Source: a virus. Taken from it: DNA of 26,664 nt. Location: positions 1 to 26,664 of IMG/VR virus record IMGVR_UViG_3300042516_001737. One strand, written 5' to 3'. Below, one piece after another: positions 8,842 through 17,820 of the stretch (positions within the stretch are counted from its first letter, which is position 1; the number at the start of each line of letters is the position of its first letter). The notes beneath the pieces are model-generated. The model worked only from the letters and a program-made list of their open reading frames with translations, was not told where the DNA came from and ran no database searches. The position numbers were made by a program, and so were the translations under genes.

Positions 8842-9476
8842 TGGCAACATCAGGCTACATGACAGGCAGAAAGCGCTATCAGAGACCACAGGCTGTCTTA
8901 TGGTCTGATAATGCTGGAACGCTCTCAAATGGCCTCTATGTGCCCACAGGGTACGAGGTTGGGGCAGTTGTGCCAGATGGCACAGCACCAAACTTAATTG
9001 ATCAGTTTATTATTTTATCGGATCATAATAGATCTGAAATTTCTTTTAACACTGAAAGAATTGAAAAACGTCAGCGCACAATTAATGGAAGAATGAGATC
9101 TTATCATATTGCAGATAAGTTAAATATTTCATTTTCTTGGAATGATCTACCATCAAGATCTCACGCATTAGTTGCAGATTTTAATTCTTCTGGGGTATCT
9201 CCTTTGAAAAATTCCACATCTGAATATACTGCAGACGGTGGAGCAGGTGGCGTACAACTTTTAGATTGGTACGAAAACCACAAAGGTCCTTTTTGGATGT
9301 ATCTTTCTTATGACAAGTATTCTAATTTTGGAAATGACGATGCAGCATTTGGACACCTAAATTCATATAACCAAATTATGCAAGTATATTTTTCAGATTT
9401 TAACTATACTGTTACAAAACGTGGTGGAAGTAACTTTGATCTTTGGAATGTTAGCGTAACACTGGAAGAGGCATAA
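8841..9476 (+). CDS. minor tail protein, distal-tail-like
   Basis: This 211-aa beta-rich protein is encoded directly after the tape measure. That position in siphophages normally belongs to the distal tail (Dit-like) protein, which joins the tail tube to the tail tip. The sequence has alternating strands and aromatic residues (for example LNISFSWNDLP, FWMYLSYDKY) and no catalytic motif. Its start overlaps the tape measure stop by one base (TAATG), with AAAGG just upstream, and its own stop overlaps the next gene in the same way. This suggests that the two tail-tip proteins are translated in fixed proportion. The assignment is mainly positional. Confidence 0.65.
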   Translation: MATSGYMTGRKRYQRPQAVLWSDNAGTLSNGLYVPTGYEVGAVVPDGTAPNLIDQFIILSDHNRSEISFNTERIEKRQRTINGRMRSYHIADKLNISFSWNDLPSRSHALVADFNSSGVSPLKNSTSEYTADGGAGGVQLLDWYENHKGPFWMYLSYDKYSNFGNDDAAFGHLNSYNQIMQVYFSDFNYTVTKRGGSNFDLWNVSVTLEEA

Positions 9477-12400
9477 TGTTTGTTAATGATGCCTTAAAAA
9501 CTCATCTTGAAACTTCTTCAACCATTCAACTGCAATCATTAATTTCGGCTGAGTGGAATATGAATATGCCAGATAATATTTATAAACTTGGAAACTATAG
9601 ATATAGGCCAACAGATAATACTTCAAAGTTTAGAACAATGCCAAGCAGTTTTGACCAATTAGATTCAGCAGGTTATTATACTGGGGCTACTGATGCAGAT
9701 GTTATTGTAGATGGCGGATACAACAATGAAGGAGTGCCACAATTCTTTAAGTCTAAAAAAGAAAAAATGAATATGATTTACTCTTTAGAAGACTGCTTAA
9801 AGCCATTTAGACCAAGATCAGGAATCAACAAAACTCTTTATTTTAATGGAAAATTTATTGCAAACTCTGGAGCATCAATGGCTGAAAGGCCAAGATATTA
9901 TATGCCATCAAGATATGATCAATTTAAATATTGGACTTCTTACAGAACAGAAGATGGCGTAGAACAAGGAATTGCTAAAAATAAATTAGGTTCTCTTTTT
10001 TATATTAATGACACGGCTCCTTTTGTTGTCTATAAAGAAAAGGTTCCAGCAAATAGAATTATTGTAAAAATGCAAACAAATATTGGCTCGGTAAATTTAG
10101 GTCCATTTACAACGGCATCAAGGTCTATTAGCGATCCACTACATGGTAATACAAACAAAACAACTCCCCTTAGATGGAAGGTTCAGTATTTAGATGAAAA
10201 CAATTGGATAGATGCTCTTTCATTTGATGAAAATTCTTTAAGAGATAATGGAAACCCCATTATTGGCTCTGATGGATATGTAGAACTACAGTATGGTCTT
10301 ATTGTGCCAAAAGAATATAAAGATATTTTTATTTTTGCAGAACAACTTTCATCTGCCAGTCTATTGCCTGAAAAATCTGTTAATGGTTATGCATATCTTG
10401 TTGTTGCAAATAATGAAGACAGAGGAACATTCCATATCTGGAATGAAATAACTTCAGAATACAAAACGTTTGTTCCCACATACGGTTGGCGTGTTTCAGA
10501 AGATGTTCTTAATAATGAAACAAACATGGTTACAGATCTAACTTCTCCAGCATATTTTAAAAACACACTAGACAATAAAAATATTTATAAAGAATTTCAA
10601 TATGTTCGTGGAATTAGAATTGTTGTTGATACAATGAACAAGTTTGACTCTTGTTTTGATTTAATTGAAATGTCTCCAAGACTAGTTGTTGATATATCTA
10701 ATAAAGTTACAGATTTTAAGATAACTAAGTCACTTTCCGATATTGGAAATACATCTTTGCCAGTTGGGCAACTTCTTGCATCAAGTGGAACTTTAAATTT
10801 ATTTGATGATGACCAGGCTTTTAACGATAATAACACTGCAAGCATTATTTCAAAATATAACAGTAGAAACATTAAGTTTAATTTTTATGAAAAAATTGTT
10901 AATGTTTTAGGATACGACTATTATGTTCCCATAAAAACTCTTTATTCAGAAGGCTTCCCACAGTCAGATGCCATGGCTGCCTCTATTTCAATAGAACTAA
11001 GAGACTTGTTTTTCTTTTTAGAATCAATGCCAGCACCAAGACTGCTAACAACAAACACATCCCTTAGTTATGCGATCACAACTCTCTTGGATTATATAGG
11101 ATTTACTAACTATACGTTTAAAAGAGTTTCGGGTGAAAAAGAATCCATCATTCCTTTTTTCTTTGTTGCTCCAGATCAAAATGTTGCCGAAGTTTTAAAT
11201 CAGTTAGCAGTTGCCACACAAAGTGCAATGTTTTTTGATGAATATAATAATTTTGTTGTAATGAGCAAAGACTACATGATGCCAACAAGCGCTCAAAGAG
11301 CAATTGATTTTTCATTGTCTGGCTCTACAGGACAAAACGATACTGGGGTTGTAGAAAATTCTTCATCGGGAAATTTGCCAAATATTATTTCAATTGCATC
11401 TGAAGATAAGCAGATATTTAATGATGGAAAAATTACTTACACTAGCAGATACATTCAAAGATCATATGGATCTATACGACAAGCAACGATGGTTGATGAA
11501 GATAAAACCTGGATATATAAGCCAGCACTGTTGTGGGAAGTTTCTGGAACTGAAAACACCAAAACAGTAAATGAACTTGCCTCAAAGCAGGGTAATTATG
11601 TTCTGGGAGCAATTCCGATTAATTCAAATATTCCAAACACCTTACCAGTTGTGGTCAACAATATTGTTACTAATAATATAATTGATTTAGGAGAAAATGT
11701 TTACTGGCTAACAAGATACTCAGGGTACTTATACTCTAACGGAGAGATTATTAAATATGATGCAGCACAATTTAATATAACTGGTACAGGAAATGTTTGG
11801 ATTAGCGATAACCAAGAATATCAAAAATATTTTGCCTCTTTACCATTTAATGGAAAAATTTATCCAACAGGTTTAGTTAGAATATACTCTCTACCTTACT
11901 ATGAAACTGTTGATGGAAACACAAGAATAAAAAATGGTTTAGTTCAAGCACACGGAAGAGCGCAGTTTGGAACTACAATAGCAGAACATACTGCTGGAAT
12001 TAGCACATATTGGTCAAACAACGATAATGTTCGTGGATGCAAAATGAAATCAAACTACTTATTTACTACAGAAATTAATCCAAGCATACCAGCAACAGTT
12101 GTAGGTGCTGCAGGTATAGATAACACCACAGCAAAAAAAACTACCAGAAATGGAGTTATTAAAAACTTTTTATCAACCAAATATTTAACAGAAACTGATG
12201 TAAACTCTTTAACATCTACAAAATCAGGAACAATTCAGTCATCGGCTTTAGTTATAAACGGACCATCATTTAAAACAACAGAGTCACCACTTGATTTTAT
12301 TTCTTATGTTTATAAGCCACTAGACAATGCGTATAAACATTTTGGAACAAGAATGAGGATTGTTGGTAAAATTGAAAATAGTGTCATATCAACACAAACA

Positions 12401-13786
12401 CCAATTGGATCAACATCATATTATCAGGTTGTTGGAACACAGACAGACCAAACAACAAACATCAGCGGAGCCTCTGGTGGCCTTGGCGTTATGCTAAATC
12501 CAGAAACAAACAATGGATACTATTTTGAAATTATCGCACTAACATCCGACAATGTTGAGTCATATTTAAAAATAGACAAAAATGGACAATCAGGTATAGT
12601 CTTAAACAATGTTGTTTTTTATAAAATCAAAAAAGACTCATCTACCAATGAGGCAATACCCGTAAAACTTTGGGGCGGTCTTGCAAAAATTTTAGTAGAT
12701 GATGGAAGATTTACTGGTCAATATAGGCTTGCATCAGAAGAAAATCCAACAGTTTATGATTTATCAGTTGAATATCAAGACATTGGAAAGACAAGAAGAT
12801 TTTATCTTTATATTAACAATCAGTTGATCAAGATTGTTGATGATGCAGACCCTCTACCAGTTTATAACAACATGGCACTGTTTGCCCGTGGATCTTCAAG
12901 AATTATGTTTGAAAATATATTTGCATTAGCAGAAAATTATTCACAAAATACAGTTTTTACCGTTGCAAAACCTTTAGCACAAGTTTTTGGGGAAGATCAA
13001 GTAAATGCAAATGAATCATTTAGAAAATATGCAATGAGCGGTATAATTCAGTCTACTTATCTATCAGGTATAAGTTCTCAACAGCCTCCAAAATATAATA
13101 TGTATTTTGAAGAGTTTGGCTCGATTATGCGTGAATGTTCTTATTTTGACATTAGATATGATAGGGCTTTTCCAGCACTAACCGCACAACTTTCTCCTAC
13201 CTTTAATAAAATTAAGGGATACACAACTTCTGGGTTTTATGCAGACTCATACGGTGCAGAGTTTATGATTTTTAATTCTACAGACAAAGCACTTGTTCTT
13301 GATGAAACTTCAGGAAACTATTTAAGAATACAGGGAGTTACTTTCACAAATGACACGACTCATGAATTAACTGTAGACGATTATTTTAAAAAGAAATCTA
13401 ATTTTTCTGATCCAGAATTAAAAGGAAGCACTCTTTTAGTATCTCCCCTTATTGAAAATGCAAAATATGATAACATTAAGCAAAGTAGAATGATTTATGG
13501 AAAAAATGAATTTAGTATTGATAGTTTATACATTCAAACAGACGATGATGCCCAAGCACTAATGGGGTGGATTGTAAACAAGTTGATGACTCCTAAAAAG
13601 GCAGTCGGGGTAGAAATATTCAGTATACCAACACTACAACTGGGGGATATAGTTACAATTAATTACAAAGATGGCAATGGCCTAGACCTAATTACAAAAA
13701 ACACAACAAGGTTTGTTATTTACAATATTGAATACTCTAGAGGTGTTTCTGGACCAGCAATGAAAATATTTATGAGTGAGGTGTAA
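9476..13786 (+). CDS. large tail-hub / baseplate minor tail protein
   Basis: This 1436-aa protein sits where siphophages encode the tail-associated hub (Tal/gp27/gpJ-like). Residues about 408-600 have the look of a hub domain: alternating strands, then a helix and a VAEVLNQLAVATQSAMFFDE-type segment near 570-590, typical of hub proteins built on the T4 gp27 plan. Residues about 920-1155 look like a concanavalin/LamG-like jelly roll (for example GKTRRFYLYINNQLIK), a fold often used for carbohydrate binding. The C-terminal 100 residues (ending near IPTLQLGDIVTINY) resemble the closing part of hub proteins. No peptidase or lysozyme motif is evident. It begins with a TAATG overlap and ends two bases before the next ATG. 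Confidence 0.7.
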   Translation: MFVNDALKTHLETSSTIQLQSLISAEWNMNMPDNIYKLGNYRYRPTDNTSKFRTMPSSFDQLDSAGYYTGATDADVIVDGGYNNEGVPQFFKSKKEKMNMIYSLEDCLKPFRPRSGINKTLYFNGKFIANSGASMAERPRYYMPSRYDQFKYWTSYRTEDGVEQGIAKNKLGSLFYINDTAPFVVYKEKVPANRIIVKMQTNIGSVNLGPFTTASRSISDPLHGNTNKTTPLRWKVQYLDENNWIDALSFDENSLRDNGNPIIGSDGYVELQYGLIVPKEYKDIFIFAEQLSSASLLPEKSVNGYAYLVVANNEDRGTFHIWNEITSEYKTFVPTYGWRVSEDVLNNETNMVTDLTSPAYFKNTLDNKNIYKEFQYVRGIRIVVDTMNKFDSCFDLIEMSPRLVVDISNKVTDFKITKSLSDIGNTSLPVGQLLASSGTLNLFDDDQAFNDNNTASIISKYNSRNIKFNFYEKIVNVLGYDYYVPIKTLYSEGFPQSDAMAASISIELRDLFFFLESMPAPRLLTTNTSLSYAITTLLDYIGFTNYTFKRVSGEKESIIPFFFVAPDQNVAEVLNQLAVATQSAMFFDEYNNFVVMSKDYMMPTSAQRAIDFSLSGSTGQNDTGVVENSSSGNLPNIISIASEDKQIFNDGKITYTSRYIQRSYGSIRQATMVDEDKTWIYKPALLWEVSGTENTKTVNELASKQGNYVLGAIPINSNIPNTLPVVVNNIVTNNIIDLGENVYWLTRYSGYLYSNGEIIKYDAAQFNITGTGNVWISDNQEYQKYFASLPFNGKIYPTGLVRIYSLPYYETVDGNTRIKNGLVQAHGRAQFGTTIAEHTAGISTYWSNNDNVRGCKMKSNYLFTTEINPSIPATVVGAAGIDNTTAKKTTRNGVIKNFLSTKYLTETDVNSLTSTKSGTIQSSALVINGPSFKTTESPLDFISYVYKPLDNAYKHFGTRMRIVGKIENSVISTQTPIGSTSYYQVVGTQTDQTTNISGASGGLGVMLNPETNNGYYFEIIALTSDNVESYLKIDKNGQSGIVLNNVVFYKIKKDSSTNEAIPVKLWGGLAKILVDDGRFTGQYRLASEENPTVYDLSVEYQDIGKTRRFYLYINNQLIKIVDDADPLPVYNNMALFARGSSRIMFENIFALAENYSQNTVFTVAKPLAQVFGEDQVNANESFRKYAMSGIIQSTYLSGISSQQPPKYNMYFEEFGSIMRECSYFDIRYDRAFPALTAQLSPTFNKIKGYTTSGFYADSYGAEFMIFNSTDKALVLDETSGNYLRIQGVTFTNDTTHELTVDDYFKKKSNFSDPELKGSTLLVSPLIENAKYDNIKQSRMIYGKNEFSIDSLYIQTDDDAQALMGWIVNKLMTPKKAVGVEIFSIPTLQLGDIVTINYKDGNGLDLITKNTTRFVIYNIEYSRGVSGPAMKIFMSEV

Positions 13787-13788
13787 AC

Positions 13789-14454
13789 ATGGCAACTAGT
13801 ATAGGCGTTTCAGCAGACGCTAACGGAGATTTGTATGAAATATTTTCTGACGGAACAAGAAAATTAAAAGAGGCAGGATATAATGATAGGGTTCTTGGTA
13901 AAGACTGGTGGAGAAACCCAAACCCAATAACAGGGCCTCAGACAGCAACTACTCCCCCAATGACAACCACTCCAGCAACTCCAGCACTTGTGTCTACTAT
14001 TGCATCAATCTCTACCTCAGTTGCTACAAACACAGTTAAGACTGCAACACCAGACGTTATTCTTTTTGATGATGAAATAGTCCCAATTGAAATAATGACA
14101 GACTTGATATTTGAAAATATTGGTGGCCAAGAACTAATCAATATTGCAAGAGGAGATATCATTAATGGTCAAAAAGTAACCTACCAGCCAATTAAAAATA
14201 TTTCAGACATAGAAAGACAGTATAACCCCAACAATATTATTGGTATTCAAAAAACATCAGATACATATTTTGCAAATTTTCCAATACAGATTAAAGATAA
14301 AACCCCAAATGTTGGATCAGGTCCAAACGGTGAGTATGTTTACTTTGACAGCACTACCAATGATCTAGTAATTAATCTAATTAACATTCAAGGCGATGAA
14401 CAAGTAGAGATCCAAATAGCAACAGATGGTACAATATATGAGGCGGAACTATAA
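13789..14454 (+). CDS. minor tail protein of unknown fold
   Basis: This is a 221-aa protein in the tail-tip gene string. The N-terminus (about 1-45) contains a small strand-rich unit with WW at about 43-44. It is followed by a low-complexity Thr/Pro/Ala linker (about 48-80) and an acidic beta-rich domain to the end. The two-part layout with a Thr/Pro hinge suits a tail-attached adapter or fibre component. I do not recognise a named family. The ATG is two bases after the previous stop, within range of GTGAGGTG. The stop overlaps the next ATG (TAATG). Confidence 0.6.
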   Translation: MATSIGVSADANGDLYEIFSDGTRKLKEAGYNDRVLGKDWWRNPNPITGPQTATTPPMTTTPATPALVSTIASISTSVATNTVKTATPDVILFDDEIVPIEIMTDLIFENIGGQELINIARGDIINGQKVTYQPIKNISDIERQYNPNNIIGIQKTSDTYFANFPIQIKDKTPNVGSGPNGEYVYFDSTTNDLVINLINIQGDEQVEIQIATDGTIYEAEL

Positions 14455-15596
14455 TGATAACTAATACTGGAAAATCAATTTTGGGCAAATATTTACTGGG
14501 CCAGGCACCAGCATATGCGTCGTACATTGCTGTTGGCTGTGGTGCAAAACCACTAGAGACTGGCGATATCCCTGGAGACTACTCAAATAAACAAAACTTA
14601 GATTTTGAAATGTTTAGAATTCCAATTTCTTCAAGAGGATTTGTAAATGAGGGCGGAATAAATAAAATAGTTTTAACAGGAGAATTACCAACAGAAGAGC
14701 GATACGAAATTAGCGAGGTTGGTATATACTCTGCTGGAGTTAACCCCTCTGCTGGGCTATATGACAGTAAAACCCTTTTTGGTTTTGCATCAACGGATAA
14801 CTGGAATAGACATACATCTTCTGCAGTTTCAGAAATCCCAACTATCTCTTCTGCTTTAGATGAGGCAAACGATAATATTATTTCAACAACAAATGCTGTT
14901 TTTAAAACAAACTCAGACAACTCAATATTTTACAAAAGTTCTCGTGCAAATAGATACGAAAGATGTAGATTTTTAAATAATATTTTAGCAATTCGTGGAA
15001 ACGAGTCTAATCTGACCAAAACTAATGGTCAGTTTGTAATTGGTACTGGATCAAATCATATACATTTGGCTGGTGTTGATCTAGACCTAACACAAAACTC
15101 TCCAATTGATCAATTAAAGTTGGCGTTTTCATTAATAAGTAAAGATGGCTCATCCTCTTCTGTTCCAGACACTGTAAGAATTCTTGTAGACTTTGCATCT
15201 ACTGATACTGGATCTGGAGAATATGCTAGGTTTGAAGCAGAACTAGTTAATGGGACTGGTGTAGGAGAATATGACTTTACAACAAATAGATATTTTGTAA
15301 TATCCAAACAGTTACAACAGTTAAATACAAGTGCTAACTTTACGTGGGATGCTGTTACTGTTGTTAAAATTTACGTATCTACTTTAGTTTCTGGGACGCC
15401 ATCTGCAAACTATTATATTGCATTAGATGCGATGAGACTAGAAAATGTTGCAACTATTAATCCTTTGTATGGATTAGTTGGATACTCTGCTATTCAGAAT
15501 TCTAGTGCAGACACAATAATTAAATCCCCCAATACAAATAATTATATTGAGTTCAGATTTTCCGTTGGAGTATCTGACTCTTTTGGTGTTTCATAA
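14454..15596 (+). CDS. tail fibre / receptor-binding candidate
   Basis: This 380-aa protein has an N-terminus (residues 1-95, beginning MITNTGKSILGKYLLGQAP) that resembles the attachment domain of minor tail proteins common in actinobacteriophages. That domain probably docks on the tail tip. Residues about 160-350 are a beta-rich domain with alternating hydrophobic strands (IRGNESNL, LKLAFSLI, ARFEAELV, YYIALDAMRLEN), in the style of carbohydrate-binding jelly-roll modules. This makes it a good candidate for host recognition, which is inferred from architecture and position. Both ends overlap neighbouring genes by one base (TAATG), so it belongs to the tail-tip operon. Confidence 0.6.
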   Translation: MITNTGKSILGKYLLGQAPAYASYIAVGCGAKPLETGDIPGDYSNKQNLDFEMFRIPISSRGFVNEGGINKIVLTGELPTEERYEISEVGIYSAGVNPSAGLYDSKTLFGFASTDNWNRHTSSAVSEIPTISSALDEANDNIISTTNAVFKTNSDNSIFYKSSRANRYERCRFLNNILAIRGNESNLTKTNGQFVIGTGSNHIHLAGVDLDLTQNSPIDQLKLAFSLISKDGSSSSVPDTVRILVDFASTDTGSGEYARFEAELVNGTGVGEYDFTTNRYFVISKQLQQLNTSANFTWDAVTVVKIYVSTLVSGTPSANYYIALDAMRLENVATINPLYGLVGYSAIQNSSADTIIKSPNTNNYIEFRFSVGVSDSFGVS

Positions 15597-16135
15597 TGGC
15601 AGAAATATTAAAAAAGGTTGTTGTTAAAAATAAAAACCTTCCTTATGTTTCTTTTGATGAAACAATGATTTTTTATCCAGTAAGATACAGAATTGTGTCA
15701 GAAGATAAAAATAGGGTTTCTCAGTGGTCACCAACGTACAAATTGGAAGTACCACCAACCAGCGCAGCGGGACTGCCATATGATGGCGCTGTTTCATCAA
15801 AAAGGTTTAACATATCAACTTCTGGATCAAGTCCAGTAAAAATAGATGCCAACTGGTCATTTAAGCAGGCTAGCGAATCCCCCACTGATCTAGAAAAAGT
15901 ATTTAGTAATACTCAAAGTTTTGACATATGGATAAGATGGAACGCAGTGGCATATCCAAATACAGCAAGTTGGGAAAGTTGGGAATTTTTTTCAACAGTA
16001 AACACAACATCTTTTTCAACTACAAAAAGAACAACGGCAACAACAAATCAAATAGAAATAGCAGTACAAATACCAACTAATACAAAGGTAAGAGATGATA
16101 GGCTTACGCTTTTTATTGGAAAGTCTAACGTTTAA
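15596..16135 (+). CDS. minor tail protein, beta-sandwich
   Basis: This is a 179-aa, strand-rich protein with no Cys and many Ser/Thr. The N-terminal half (VRYRIVSEDKNRVSQWSPTY) has the Tyr/Trp/Pro pattern of a fibronectin-III-like strand pair, which is common in phage tail fibres. The C-terminal half (IWIRWNAV and WEFFST regions) forms a second beta unit. It probably decorates or extends the tail tip beside the preceding fibre-like protein. It starts by a TAATG overlap. An 11-base gap with AAAGGAG separates it from the next gene, so that gene has its own ribosome binding site. Confidence 0.55.
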   Translation: MAEILKKVVVKNKNLPYVSFDETMIFYPVRYRIVSEDKNRVSQWSPTYKLEVPPTSAAGLPYDGAVSSKRFNISTSGSSPVKIDANWSFKQASESPTDLEKVFSNTQSFDIWIRWNAVAYPNTASWESWEFFSTVNTTSFSTTKRTTATTNQIEIAVQIPTNTKVRDDRLTLFIGKSNV

Positions 16136-16146
16136 AAGGAGATATT

Positions 16147-16587
16147 ATGGCACAAGTACCACTACCCGAAAGAGGGCAACCGCTAGATGTTACATATATC
16201 TATCAATTAGCAGAAGCAATTAATAGTATATCAAATCAAGTAACATCTGCAACATACAACTATACAAGCATTGATGCTGGCACTGGAGCACCACAAAATG
16301 TTAAAACTTCAGAGGCAAGATTTATTGGTGGATATAAACAAGTTACAAATAATACAAACGTAAATGCTGGGGACGAAAAAACAGAATCTTATTCGTTTTC
16401 AGAATTTAAATATCCTCCAGTAGTTACAGCAACAATATCAAATATTAGTGGTACAGCAGCAGGAACAGATGCAACGGTTATCCTAAAGTCTGTTACAACT
16501 TCAAAAGTGGATTTTGTTGTAAAATTTAATACTGGTGGAGTTTCCTCAGTTGGTGTTAATATTATTGCAATAGGCGTCACTAACTAA
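16147..16587 (+). CDS. probable small tail fibre / tip protein
   Basis: This is a 146-aa protein with a strong AAAGGAG ribosome binding site 5-11 bases upstream of its ATG. Residues 1-40 contain a short helical segment (IYQLAEAINSISNQV) that could trimerise. The rest is a Thr/Val-rich beta domain (SFSEFKYPPVVTATISNIS and VDFVVKFNTGG). The helix-then-beta layout matches short trimeric tail-tip or head-decoration proteins. I do not recognise the family. It is the last gene of the tail block; 15 bases later the zinc ribbon gene begins. Confidence 0.5.
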   Translation: MAQVPLPERGQPLDVTYIYQLAEAINSISNQVTSATYNYTSIDAGTGAPQNVKTSEARFIGGYKQVTNNTNVNAGDEKTESYSFSEFKYPPVVTATISNISGTAAGTDATVILKSVTTSKVDFVVKFNTGGVSSVGVNIIAIGVTN

Positions 16588-16602
16588 AATAAGGGGTATA
16601 AG

Positions 16603-16794
16603 TTGATTTTTTGCACAAAATGCAAAGGAAGAATGTTTATTGATAGACAGTTTTCTAGCATAGACCATATGGAAACATTCTGCATAATGTGCGGGACTAG
16701 AAAGTTTTATCATCCACCTAGTGAAAGTCAGGAAGGAAAATGGCTACTACAAAAGGAAAGATTCAGAGCGAAGAGTACAATCGTGAACCTGTAA
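16603..16794 (+). CDS. small zinc-ribbon protein (TTG start)
   Basis: This 63-aa protein has two CxxC knuckles, C4/C7 and C27/C30, spaced like a zinc ribbon, so it probably binds one zinc and perhaps nucleic acid or a protein partner. The TTG start at 16603 is preferred over the ATG at residue 11, because only TTG keeps the first CxxC pair and an AAGGGG ribosome binding site lies at 16591-16596. The C-terminal third is basic and overlaps the next gene by 55 bases in another frame. That overlap is unusually long here; the last residues may be unconserved. Confidence 0.6.
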   Translation: MIFCTKCKGRMFIDRQFSSIDHMETFCIMCGTRKFYHPPSESQEGKWLLQKERFRAKSTIVNL

Positions 16795-17282
16795 TAAAGG
16801 GTAACCAGAAAATTTGGTTTCTTAATGGCGATCTCGTAAGACTCTACCACAGTTCAAGATCTACTGGCATGGTAACTGTTTATAATATCACTAAAGATAG
16901 ATTAGAGACCTGCTTGCGTTCTGATTTTAGACGCAATAGGCAAAGAGCATATACTGTAGCAGAAACTGCTAAACTTGTCAATAGGCACAGAAAGTATATT
17001 CCAGATCTAATTAAACGAGGAATGATTCCTGCACCCATTGGGTCAAGTTTTGAAGGAAAGCGTGGATGGCAAGTCAGAGCATACTACTCTGAAGACCACG
17101 TAAAAGAGATTCGTGCTATACTTGCAAGTATACATATTGGACAACCAAGAAAAGACAAATTAATAACAAATAATATGACTCCCACAAGCCAAGAATTGAC
17201 ACGGCGAATGGGAGACGGTATACTTACATATACGAAGACAGAAGATGGCAGGTTTATTCCTGTATGGTCTGAAAGTATTTAA
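16740..17282 (+). CDS. MerR-like helix-turn-helix DNA-binding protein
   Basis: This is a 180-aa basic protein. Residues 70-135 form a winged helix-turn-helix of the MerR/excisionase type: AYTVAETAKLVNRHRKYI, then LIKRGMIPAP and a wing ending in RAYYSEDHVKEI. The N-terminal 60 residues carry a separate strand-rich unit (WFLNGDLVRLYHSS). It is the first gene of the replication half and may act as a regulator or origin-binding protein; nothing in the sequence decides which. The ATG at 16740 has AGGAAGG just upstream. It overlaps the zinc ribbon gene by 55 bases and ends 20 bases before the next gene. Confidence 0.75.
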   Translation: MATTKGKIQSEEYNREPVIKGNQKIWFLNGDLVRLYHSSRSTGMVTVYNITKDRLETCLRSDFRRNRQRAYTVAETAKLVNRHRKYIPDLIKRGMIPAPIGSSFEGKRGWQVRAYYSEDHVKEIRAILASIHIGQPRKDKLITNNMTPTSQELTRRMGDGILTYTKTEDGRFIPVWSESI

Positions 17283-17302
17283 AACAATGAAATGGGTGGG
17301 TA

Positions 17303-17512
17303 ATGGAAAACGATTCAACAAAGGTAAATGTAACTCTAGGATATACTCTTAACCTAGGCAATTTCCAGTCCTTGAGACTTGATCTAGGTGTCGTAGATTC
17401 AAAGCGTGATGGTGAGAGCACAGACCAGGCTTTTGAACGTGTTTACAAGTTTGTAGAAGATAAACTTACGGCTAAAATTAAAGAAGCACAAGAAGAGGCA
17501 TCCGAAGACTAA
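17303..17512 (+). CDS. small conserved-looking phage protein
   Basis: This is a 69-aa acidic protein. Residues 7-30 read as two beta strands with the signature GYTLNLGNFQSLRLDLGV, followed by a helix (about 40-66) rich in Glu and Lys. Short proteins with this strand-strand-helix layout recur near replication genes in phages as far as I remember, but I cannot name a function. Its ribosome binding site is weak (GGGTGGG upstream of the ATG). Its stop overlaps the next ATG (TAATG), so it is coupled to the presumed helicase accessory gene. Confidence 0.6.
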   Translation: MENDSTKVNVTLGYTLNLGNFQSLRLDLGVVDSKRDGESTDQAFERVYKFVEDKLTAKIKEAQEEASED

Positions 17513-17820
17513 TGGCTGACCGCAAAGACCGAATGGCTTTGCTCAGTAGATTTAACAAACTATATCTGCAAAGATATGAGCAAAAGTCTAACATGAACCT
17601 CAACGTAGAGCAGTGGGCTGCAGATGCCCTTGTTGAGTCCTATGGAGTATCTGAATGCTATGATGTTCTTGAGTATTATTTTTCTATAGCACAAGAACCA
17701 AGTTGGAATTATTTTGCATATAACATGGAAAAAATTATAAACGGTAAAGCAGAAGTAGAACAAGACAAAAAAGATAGAGTAGAACGCAGACGAATGGCTA
17801 AGGAGTGGCTAAGTGAATAA
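17512..17820 (+). CDS. small helical protein before the helicase, loader candidate
   Basis: This is a 102-aa highly charged helical protein. Residues about 25-75 have a compact helical core with conserved-looking aromatics (EQWAADALVESYG, WNYFAYNMEKII), and the C-terminus (KKDRVERRRMAKEWL) is a basic amphipathic helix. It lies directly before the DnaB-type helicase and overlaps it by 8 bases. This is a common place for helicase loaders or replisome organisers in phages. No ATPase motif is present, so it would be a non-ATPase loader of the lambda P or T4 gp59 kind in role, not in sequence. The functional guess is positional. Confidence 0.5.
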   Translation: MADRKDRMALLSRFNKLYLQRYEQKSNMNLNVEQWAADALVESYGVSECYDVLEYYFSIAQEPSWNYFAYNMEKIINGKAEVEQDKKDRVERRRMAKEWLSE

